This document shows positions 7,368-12,690 of a stretch of 12,690 nt of DNA, one piece after another. The notes beneath the pieces are model-generated. The model was not told the DNA's origin, did no database searches, and saw only the letters and a list, made by a program, of their open reading frames with translations. The position numbers and the translations under genes were made by a program. This stretch comes from JAHBXC01 sp964350875. GTDB taxonomy: Bacteria > Planctomycetota > Phycisphaerae > Phycisphaerales > UBA1924. Positions within the stretch are counted from its first letter, which is position 1, and each line of letters opens with the position of its first letter. The stretch lies in the NCBI GenBank assembly GCA_964350875.1, contig CAYGLT010000073.1, positions 1 through 12,690 of the forward strand, read 5' to 3'.

Positions 7368-8737
7368 TTGGCGCCCCCGTCGATATCGGCCGCCCGGCCG
7401 TTGCCCGTCGCGAACCCGACCGATGCGCCGGTCGCCGCGTCGACCGCGTGCACGGGCGAACCCGGCGCCAGATCGTCCAGGTTGGAGATCACGATCCGAT
7501 CACCGCTCTGCAGCCCCTCTTCGATCGCCGCCCACTCGCGTTCGCCCGGATCGATCGCCGGCTGTTCGCCCGTCAGGTAGAACCCGACTCGGACCGGTCT
7601 GTACTGCGCGCGGCCGTCGGCGTCGATGACCATCACGCGGTCGTCCTGCACGGCGACGCGCGGGACGAGCACCCGTTCGCTCGGCGCGAGGGACGCGAGT
7701 TCGCCGCGCACGAACTGACCCGGGAGAAGCAGGGTCGATTCCTCGCCGCGCGGGTCCTGCTCGACAACCGCGAACACCGTCACGGTGCGCGAGCGCGGGT
7801 CGGCCTCGGGGCTGATGCGCTCGATCGTCGCGTCCCACGAGCGCTGGATCTGCCCTTCGCTGGTGATCGTCGCCCCGCCACCCACGCGAAGGTCAGCGAG
7901 CGCCGACACAGGAACACGCAGCGGCGTTTCGATGCGCGCCAGCGACACGAGCCGCGCGACCGTATCCCCGACATTCACACGCTCGCCCTCGCGGTAGCCC
8001 ACATTCTGCAGCGTGCCCGCGAACGGCGCGACGATCCGCGTGCGGCGCAGGTCTTCGCTTGCGCGGCGGAGATTGGCGCGTTCGGCCTCGATCTGCGCCA
8101 TCAGCGACGCGCGACGCGAAGGGATCTCCGCGAGCGATCGCGAGAGTTGCGCTTCCTCGCGCTTCGTCCGTGTCAGCGTGGACAGCAGGACATCGATCTC
8201 TCGCTCGATGGCCGCCCCGCCGCGCGCCGCCTCGCGGGCTCGATCGACATCGCGCTCGGCGAGTTCGCTCGCCTGACTCGCGAGGGCCACCTGCTCGCGC
8301 AGGGACGACTCCTCGATCGCCAGCGACTCGACCTGCGCCTGGAGCGACGCCAGCACGGCGTCCAGCCGAGCGACCGCCGACTCATAATCGGTGGGGTCGA
8401 TCTCAACGATGACCTCCCCGGCGCGAACATCCACGCCCGGCTCGATCGCCAACGGACGGTTCACGACCAGCCCGGCGACCTCGGAGCGGATGTCCGCGAC
8501 CTGCATCGCCCGGGCCGTGCCGAACCCTTCCCACGGGCGGCCGACCGCCACGGACCTCGCCGTGATGAACTCCACCGGAATGGGTGTGTCCGTGCGTGGT
8601 TTGCGCGGCGCCTCGGGCTTGGTCGCCACCATCGCGGCGAAGAACCCGATGCCGAGCGCCAGCACCAGCACGCCCGCAACGATCCGGATGCCGAGGGCGA
8701 TCACTCGCGAGCCGCCCGTCCGCTCGACTTTCCCCAT
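7364..8737 (-). CDS. RND efflux periplasmic adaptor (membrane fusion protein)
   Basis: This 457-residue adaptor links the RND pump to an outer-membrane channel. One N-terminal membrane anchor covers residues 12-39; no lipobox cysteine is seen, so it is a transmembrane-anchored type and not a lipoprotein. The first lipoyl half is at about 79-115 (VADIRSEVAGLV ... GEVIVEIDPTDY). A helical hairpin rich in Ala, Glu, Arg and Leu spans about 117-232. The second lipoyl half, IVAPFAGTLQNVGYREGERV, is at 235-254. Beta-barrel and membrane-proximal domains follow, with LLLPGQFVRGEL at 336-347. ATG 8737 is preceded only by a weak AAAGG-like element. The gene leads the operon: its TGA overlaps the pump's GTG by four bases. 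No TolC homologue lies in the window, so the third component must be encoded elsewhere. Confidence 0.95.
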   Translation of the reverse strand: MGKVERTGGSRVIALGIRIVAGVLVLALGIGFFAAMVATKPEAPRKPRTDTPIPVEFITARSVAVGRPWEGFGTARAMQVADIRSEVAGLVVNRPLAIEPGVDVRAGEVIVEIDPTDYESAVARLDAVLASLQAQVESLAIEESSLREQVALASQASELAERDVDRAREAARGGAAIEREIDVLLSTLTRTKREEAQLSRSLAEIPSRRASLMAQIEAERANLRRASEDLRRTRIVAPFAGTLQNVGYREGERVNVGDTVARLVSLARIETPLRVPVSALADLRVGGGATITSEGQIQRSWDATIERISPEADPRSRTVTVFAVVEQDPRGEESTLLLPGQFVRGELASLAPSERVLVPRVAVQDDRVMVIDADGRAQYRPVRVGFYLTGEQPAIDPGEREWAAIEEGLQSGDRIVISNLDDLAPGSPVHAVDAATGASVGFATGNGRAADIDGGAK

Positions 8738-8779
8738 GCGCCGTGACCGCCTTTCCAGCCAGTGTGCCTTGCGTGGGCA

Positions 8780-8785
8780 ACTCTA
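8780..8785 (-). promoter_or_regulatory. possible -10 box (TAGAGT) for the efflux operon
   Basis: The minus strand reads TAGAGT 42 bases before the adaptor ATG, inside the 154-base divergent spacer shared with bioY. No matching -35 hexamer is seen, so the assignment is weak. Confidence 0.2.
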
Positions 8786-8854
8786 GCGCACGCGGAAGCC
8801 CCCTCGGAGCCTCCTGATCCCCTATTCGCCCGTCAGCGCCGGGCCGATTCGCGC

Positions 8855-8883
8855 TTGACAACGCGGCCCGGGGGTCCGACCCT
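8855..8883 (+). promoter_or_regulatory. possible promoter of bioY
   Basis: A consensus -35 TTGACA (8855-8860) is followed after 17 bases by GACCCT (8878-8883), which keeps only the A at position 2 and T at position 6 of a -10 box. The ATG begins 8 bases later, so a start at the usual distance would give a nearly or fully leaderless mRNA. GGGTC-C-GACCC (8872-8882), an 11-base dyad, overlaps the -10 region and could be an operator. Confidence 0.4.
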
Positions 8884-8891
8884 CTCCGTCT

Positions 8892-9482
8892 ATGACCACC
8901 GCCACGCTCGCCGCGAACCACACCCTCGCCTCCGTCGCCCTCGATCGGCTCGGGCTGTCCCGGGATCGGGCGCTCAACGCGCCGATCCTCGCCGTGCTCG
9001 GCTCGCTGTTCATCGCGGCCAGCGCGCAGGTGGCCGTCCCGATGTGGCCCGCCCCCGCGACGATGCAGACCTTCGCGGTCCTGCTCGTCGGCGCGACGCT
9101 CGGCGCGCGGCTCGGCTTCGCGGCCGTCATCCTTTATCTGCTCGAAGGCGCGATGGGCATGCCCGTCTTCGCGCACCTCTCGGGCGGCGTGCACAAGTTC
9201 GTCGGCCCGACCGCCGGCTACCTCTTCGCGTTCCCGATCGCCGCGGCCCTCGTCGGTTACCTCGCGCAGCTCGGCCTGACGCGCACCTTCGCGCGTGCGG
9301 CTGTCTCGATGGGCGTCGGCACGCTGCTCATCCTCTCGATGGGCGCCATCTGGCTCTCGCTGGTCTTCCCCACCGAGAACGCGTTCGTGACCGGATTCGC
9401 GATCTTCCTCCCGGGCGGCGTGCTCAAGACGCTGCTCGCCGCGTCGCTGCTCCCCGTCGCGTGGAAGTTCGCGGGACGCTGA
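8892..9482 (+). CDS. bioY: biotin transporter BioY (ECF S component)
   Basis: This 196-residue inner-membrane protein is the biotin-binding S component of an energy-coupling-factor transporter. The BioY signature is clear: QVAVPMWPAPATMQT at 46-60, FAVLLVGATLGARLG at 61-75, then YLLEGAMGMPVFA and GPTAGYLFAF. Five to six hydrophobic segments run from about residue 32 to the C-terminus (LKTLLAASLLPVAWKFAGR). The length is normal for BioY. About 28 polar residues precede the first membrane helix. No EcfA ATPase or EcfT gene is beside it, so it either uses a shared ECF module elsewhere or works alone, as reported for some BioY proteins. There is no Shine-Dalgarno sequence before the ATG. The stop is two bases before the assembly gap, so a following gene in the operon could be hidden. 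The gene suggests reliance on external biotin, or salvage of it. Confidence 0.95.
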   Translation: MTTATLAANHTLASVALDRLGLSRDRALNAPILAVLGSLFIAASAQVAVPMWPAPATMQTFAVLLVGATLGARLGFAAVILYLLEGAMGMPVFAHLSGGVHKFVGPTAGYLFAFPIAAALVGYLAQLGLTRTFARAAVSMGVGTLLILSMGAIWLSLVFPTENAFVTGFAIFLPGGVLKTLLAASLLPVAWKFAGR

Positions 9483-9483
9483 T

Positions 9484-9583
9484 NNNNNNNNNNNNNNNNN
9501 NNNNNNNNNNNNNNNNNNNNNNNNNNNNNNNNNNNNNNNNNNNNNNNNNNNNNNNNNNNNNNNNNNNNNNNNNNNNNNNNNNN
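9484..9583. other. scaffold gap of 100 N
   Basis: Exactly 100 N join two contigs. The round number suggests a fixed-size placeholder, so the real length is unknown. The gap starts one base after the bioY stop and ends 40 bases before the next ATG. Any frame crossing it is meaningless. Confidence 0.97.
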
Positions 9584-9611
9584 CGATTGCCCTCCGCTTC
9601 CCCCCTTCCCG

Positions 9612-9617
9612 TACACT
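9612..9617 (+). promoter_or_regulatory. possible -10 box (TACACT) of the GlmU-like gene
   Basis: TACACT ends 6 bases before the ATG at 9624, so transcription at the usual distance would begin at the start codon itself and give a leaderless mRNA. No Shine-Dalgarno sequence is present, which fits. A possible -35, TTGCCC (9587-9592), has a long 19-base spacing. Confidence 0.4.
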
Positions 9618-9623
9618 CCACGC

Positions 9624-10787
9624 ATGCCCGCGCCGATCCCTGCCATCCTCTTCGATGACGCGCCCCACGGCTCGCCCGAGTGGGCCAACCTCGCGCCGCT
9701 CACCGACCTCCGCGCCCCGGCCGACATCCGCACCGGCGCACGCACCACGCGCGAACGCCTCGCCGCCGACGCGCGGATCGACCTGCTCGACCACGCCCAA
9801 CCGGACAGGTCGGTCTACCACATCAACGCGCGATGCCCCCTGCTCCCCGACGCCGCCTTCTCGCTCGCGCCGGGTGAGGCGCTCGTCGAAGGGCGCACGA
9901 ACACGGTCATCGCCGCGCACACCAAACCGGGCGCCGCGTTCGATCCCTCTCCCACAGCGCACGCTGCCGTCGCCCACGACGCCGCCGCGCTCCTCCACCG
10001 CCCGTGGGATGTCATCCGCTTCCGCGACGCATGCATCGCCCACGACCTCGCGCAGATGCTCCCCGATGCGCCCCACGCGCCGCGCTCGTACACCGTCGAC
10101 GGCGACCCGGAACTCCTGCGCATCCACCCCTCCGCCCACATCGCGCCGGGCGTCGTCTTCGACACCCGCGCGGGCGCCATCGTCGTCGGCCATTCCGAAA
10201 TCCAGGCCAACAGCGTGATCGTCGGGCCCGTCGTCATCCACGACCATTGCGTCGTCGCGCCGCGATCGTTCATCAAGTCCAACACCGTCCTCGGCCCAAC
10301 CTGCAAGGTCGGCGGCGAGGTCGGCGGCACGATCTTCCAAGCACTCGCCAACAAGGTCCACGACGGCCACCTCGGCGACTCCTTCGTGGGCGAATGGGCC
10401 AACCTCGGCGCCGGCACAACCAACTCCAATCTGCTCAACACCTACGACCAGGTCATCACCCGCGTCTCGCCGCGCCATCCCAACGAACGCACCGGCATCC
10501 GCTATCTCGGCTCGATCATCGGCGACCACGCCAAGTTCGCCATCAACACGCGCATCATGACCGGCGCCGTCATCGGGACGGGCTCGATGGTCGCGGCCTC
10601 GCAGGGCGTGATGAAGTCCACCGGCCGTTTCCGCTGGATCACCGACGACCGCGATTCCCTCTACCGCTTCGACAAGTTCCTCGATGTCGCCCGCGCCGTC
10701 ATGCAACGCCGCGACACCACGCCCACCGACGCCTACACCGCGCGATTGAAATCACTCCACGACCTCGAACGCGCAGAAGAGAAGTAA
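9624..10787 (+). CDS. alternative GlmU-type sugar nucleotidyltransferase/acyltransferase
   Basis: This 387-residue protein matches the GlmU-like family seen in Bacteroidetes and planctomycetes (the 'alt_bact_glmU' type), thought to act in UDP-N-acetylglucosamine or related sugar-nucleotide synthesis. The N-terminal half opens with ILFDDAPHGSPEWANLAPLT, then DLRAPADIRTGARTTRERL (28-46). This resembles the family's divergent nucleotidyltransferase start, which lacks the classical GxGTRM loop of E. coli GlmU. From about 165 to 330 runs a left-handed beta-helix of hexapeptide repeats (IHPSAHIAPGVVF, ANSVIVGPVVIHDHCVVAP, IGDHAKFAINTRIMTGAVIG). WANLGAGTTNSNLLNTYDQV (258-277) is the family's signature. 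The C-terminal 55 residues are helical and charged. Both activities are inferred from the family. The precise sugar is unproven, because such proteins are often annotated only as putative sugar nucleotidyltransferases. Confidence 0.87.
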   Translation: MPAPIPAILFDDAPHGSPEWANLAPLTDLRAPADIRTGARTTRERLAADARIDLLDHAQPDRSVYHINARCPLLPDAAFSLAPGEALVEGRTNTVIAAHTKPGAAFDPSPTAHAAVAHDAAALLHRPWDVIRFRDACIAHDLAQMLPDAPHAPRSYTVDGDPELLRIHPSAHIAPGVVFDTRAGAIVVGHSEIQANSVIVGPVVIHDHCVVAPRSFIKSNTVLGPTCKVGGEVGGTIFQALANKVHDGHLGDSFVGEWANLGAGTTNSNLLNTYDQVITRVSPRHPNERTGIRYLGSIIGDHAKFAINTRIMTGAVIGTGSMVAASQGVMKSTGRFRWITDDRDSLYRFDKFLDVARAVMQRRDTTPTDAYTARLKSLHDLERAEEK

Positions 10788-10796
10788 TCCCCTCCG

Positions 10797-10838
10797 CACC
10801 CTCTCGCGCGGGAGAGGGTGGTTCGCCGCAGGCGAACC
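10797..10838. repeat. REP-like double-hairpin intergenic element
   Basis: Two adjacent perfect inverted repeats lie just after the GlmU-like gene. CACCCTCTC (10797-10805) pairs with GAGAGGGTG (10812-10820) around GCGCGG. GGTTCGCC (10820-10827) pairs with GGCGAACC (10831-10838) around GCA. The following CGGGTGAGGGAG completes a layout that resembles the 'CCCTCTCC...GGAGAGGG...CCGGGTGAGGG' palindromes scattered between genes in many bacterial genomes. No T-run follows directly. It may still shape the 3' end of the upstream mRNA. Assignment to a named repeat family would need genome-wide copies. Confidence 0.65.
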
Positions 10839-10883
10839 GGGTGAGGGAGTCCTTTCCCTTCTTCTCCCTCTCGCTTCTTTCCC

Positions 10884-10925
10884 GTTGCCTGTCCCCCATT
10901 GCCTATTGCCGATTGCCCATTGCCT
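10884..10925. repeat. 7-base tandem repeat (ATTGCCN) next to polA start
   Basis: Six consecutive 7-base units read GTTGCCT, GTCCCCC, ATTGCCT, ATTGCCG, ATTGCCC and ATTGCCT. The last four (10898-10925) share ATTGCC exactly. The final T is also the first base of the TTG assigned as the polA start. CGATTGCCC inside the array recurs at 9584-9592, right after the assembly gap. Confidence 0.8.
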
Positions 10926-12690
10926 TGAAGACCCTCTACCTCATCGACGGCCACGCCCAAATGTTCCGCGGATTCCACGCGATCCGCTCCCCCATGTCGT
11001 CGCCCGTCACCCGCGAACCCACCAACGCGACCTTCGCGTTCGTCGGGATGCTCCTCAAACTGCTGCGCCAGAACAAGCCCGACTACCTCGCCGTCGTGTT
11101 CGATGTCGCGGGTGATCGCGAGACCTTCCGTTCCGAGTTGTACCCCGAGTACAAGGCCACACGCCCGCCGGCGCCGCAGGACCTCCCACCGCAGATCGAG
11201 CGGTGCGAGCGCATCCTCCGCGCGCTGAAGATCCCTGTGCTCGGTGTCCCGGGCGTCGAGGCCGACGATGTGATGGCCACGCTCGCCACACGCATCACCG
11301 AAGACGACTCGGGCGAACCGCTGAAGATCCGCCTCGTCAGCAAGGACAAGGACCTTCAGCAACTCCTCGACGAAGGCCGCGTCGAGATGTACGACATCCA
11401 TACCGACGAACTCTTCGATGTCGCGCGGCTCCTCGACGAGAAAAAGATCACCCCGGCGCAGGTCATCGACATGCTCGCGCTCATGGGCGACACCGTCGAC
11501 AATGTCCCGGGCGTCGAGGGCGTCGGGCCCAAGACCGCTTCCGACCTCATCGTGAAGTACGGCACGCTCGACAATCTCCTCGCCCACGCCGACGAGATCA
11601 AGGGCAAGCGCGGCGAGAAGATCCGCGAAGCCGCCGACAGACTCGACCTCTCGCGACAACTCGTCACCCTCCTGCGCGATGTCGAAGTTGACCTCTCCCT
11701 CGACGACGCGCGTACGAGCAACATTGACCTGCCCGCCTTCCTCCCCATCCTCGCTGAACTCGGGTTCAACCGGTATCAGGACGAGGTGAAACAACTCCTC
11801 GGCGACGATTCGGCCGCTGAGCCCGCGGCAACACCGAAGAAGAAAGCCGGGAGCGACGGCGGCCTGTTCGAAGATTCGCTCTTCGGCGCGCCCGAACCGC
11901 CGCCCGCTCCCCCCGGCGCACTCCCGCGCGACAACTACCGCGCCATCACGACAAAGAAAGACCTCGACGCGCTCGTCAAACAACTTCGCGCGCTCGACGG
12001 CTGCTTCGCCATCGACACCGAGACCACCGGCCTCTCCCCCCTCGAGTGCGAACTCTGCGGCATCAGCATCTGCGCAACACCGGGCGACGCCGTCTACATC
12101 CCCGTCCGCTCGCCCGATCCCTCGACACACCTCGACGAGAAGACCGTCCTCGACGCGCTCCGCCCCGTGCTCGAAGACCCCTCCATCGAGAAGTGCGGCC
12201 ACAACCTGAAGTACGACCTCCTCGTTCTGCGCAACGCGGGCGCCGGGGGAGTTGAACTCCGCGGCGTCGCGTTCGACTCCATGGTCGCCTCCTACCTCGT
12301 CGATCCGTCGCGCTCATCCCACAAACTCGACTTCCTCGCCCTCGACCTCCTCAAACACGCGTGCATCCCTATCGCGGACCTCATCGGAAGCGGCAAGAAC
12401 CAACGCAGCTTCGACACCGTCCCGCTCGACATTGCGACTGCCTACGCCGCCGAAGACGCCGATGTTTCGCTCCGCCTGCGCGACGAACTCCTGCCGCATG
12501 TCCGCGCGATGAAACTCGAGGCGCTCATGGCGGACCTCGAGACGCCTCTCGTCGAGGTCCTCGCTGAACTCGAATGGAACGGCATCGCGTGCGATCCGAA
12601 GGAACTCGATCGACAGACCGAGCGGCTGTCCAAACGCATCGACGAACTCCGCACGCAGATCGAGGACAACGCGCCGCGCGCGTTCAACCC
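10925..12690 (+). CDS. polA: DNA polymerase I, 3'-truncated by window end
   Basis: The first 588 residues of DNA polymerase I, the repair and primer-removal polymerase, read in frame to the window edge. The 5' nuclease domain spans about 1-290: LYLIDGHAQMFRGFHA (Asp8), VVFDVAGDRETFRSELYPEY, GVEADDVMATLA and the GDTVDNVPGVEGVGPKTA hairpin. An Ala/Pro-rich linker at about 299-340 follows. The 3'-5' proofreading domain keeps all three exonuclease motifs: DTETTG (Asp364, Glu366), NLKYD (Asp431) and YAAEDAD (Tyr507, Asp511). Proofreading should therefore be active, unlike in Taq or Bst polymerases. The polymerase domain itself lies outside. TTG 10925 is chosen because it gives the conserved N-terminus. 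An in-frame TTG at 10913 would add four residues encoded by the heptad repeat. No ATG or Shine-Dalgarno sequence is available. Confidence 0.95.
   Translation, partial: MKTLYLIDGHAQMFRGFHAIRSPMSSPVTREPTNATFAFVGMLLKLLRQNKPDYLAVVFDVAGDRETFRSELYPEYKATRPPAPQDLPPQIERCERILRALKIPVLGVPGVEADDVMATLATRITEDDSGEPLKIRLVSKDKDLQQLLDEGRVEMYDIHTDELFDVARLLDEKKITPAQVIDMLALMGDTVDNVPGVEGVGPKTASDLIVKYGTLDNLLAHADEIKGKRGEKIREAADRLDLSRQLVTLLRDVEVDLSLDDARTSNIDLPAFLPILAELGFNRYQDEVKQLLGDDSAAEPAATPKKKAGSDGGLFEDSLFGAPEPPPAPPGALPRDNYRAITTKKDLDALVKQLRALDGCFAIDTETTGLSPLECELCGISICATPGDAVYIPVRSPDPSTHLDEKTVLDALRPVLEDPSIEKCGHNLKYDLLVLRNAGAGGVELRGVAFDSMVASYLVDPSRSSHKLDFLALDLLKHACIPIADLIGSGKNQRSFDTVPLDIATAYAAEDADVSLRLRDELLPHVRAMKLEALMADLETPLVEVLAELEWNGIACDPKELDRQTERLSKRIDELRTQIEDNAPRAFN

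Noticed and set aside
5833..7629. 598-codon plus-strand frame, Ser/Arg/Thr-rich
   Set aside because: It is antisense to the pump and the end of the adaptor, crosses their junction and shows no domain.
8403..10706. 767-codon minus-strand frame spanning the assembly gap
   Set aside because: It runs through 100 N and is antisense or out of frame to bioY, the GlmU-like gene and the adaptor. The N-run hides any stops.
10841..10924. GTG/TTG starts upstream of the chosen polA start
   Set aside because: The frame is open back to GTG 10841, but the added residues come from the palindrome and heptad repeat and do not match the PolA N-terminus.
10884..10925. CRISPR-like array at the ATTGCC repeats
   Set aside because: Units are only 7 bases, directly tandem, with no spacers and no cas genes nearby.
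10733..12202. 489-codon minus-strand frame opposite polA
   Set aside because: It is antisense to a polymerase with intact nuclease and proofreading motifs. Its composition is a mirror of polA codon bias.

Overview
The window is a high-GC bacterial chromosome segment that looks like a metagenome-assembled or draft scaffold, because it contains a run of exactly 100 N (9484-9583). The mix of genes suggests a planctomycete, most likely the Phycisphaerae. It has an alternative GlmU-like protein of the Bacteroidetes/Planctomycetes type, a DUF4332 helix-hairpin-helix protein, a PolA beginning 'LKTLYLIDGHAQMFRG', and several genes without a Shine-Dalgarno sequence. This assignment comes from memory of protein families, not from a search.

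Left part (46-8737): everything reads leftwards on the minus strand. In order of transcription these are an RND-efflux adaptor (7364-8737) and its inner-membrane pump (4104-7367), which overlap by 4 bases; a 58-residue YqaE/Pmp3-type membrane peptide (3840-4016); a DUF4332 protein (3322-3732) followed by a strong intrinsic terminator (3260-3289); an old-yellow-enzyme ene-reductase of the YqjM/XenA type (2154-3233); a flavin-dependent halogenase-like oxidoreductase (191-1963); and tRNA-Ser(UGA) (46-132). Most of these protein genes have a recognisable Shine-Dalgarno sequence. No outer-membrane TolC-type gene is in the window.

Right part (8892-12690): three genes read rightwards. These are bioY (8892-9482), the substrate-binding membrane subunit of a biotin ECF transporter; the scaffold gap; an alternative GlmU-type sugar nucleotidyltransferase/acyltransferase (9624-10787); and the first 588 residues of DNA polymerase I (10925 to the window end). 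The polymerase keeps its 5' nuclease and proofreading residues. Its polymerase domain lies beyond the window. None of these three genes has a convincing Shine-Dalgarno sequence, and two have promoter-like boxes so close to the ATG that leaderless mRNAs are plausible.

The 137-base spacer before polA is the most structured non-coding part. It has a two-hairpin, REP-like palindromic element (10797-10838) followed by a run of 7-base units ending in four ATTGCCN copies (10898-10925) that abut the polA start. The first nine known bases after the scaffold gap match part of this heptad run, so a second copy may lie in the gap.

No defence system, mobile element, CRISPR array or complete biosynthetic cluster is visible. 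The least ordinary protein is the halogenase-like enzyme, next to an ene-reductase in the same direction. Whether the two share a pathway cannot be decided from the sequence. No stretch over 300 bases lacks a gene. The longest spacers are 1964-2153 (190 bases), 8738-8891 (154 bases, divergent promoters) and 10788-10924 (137 bases).
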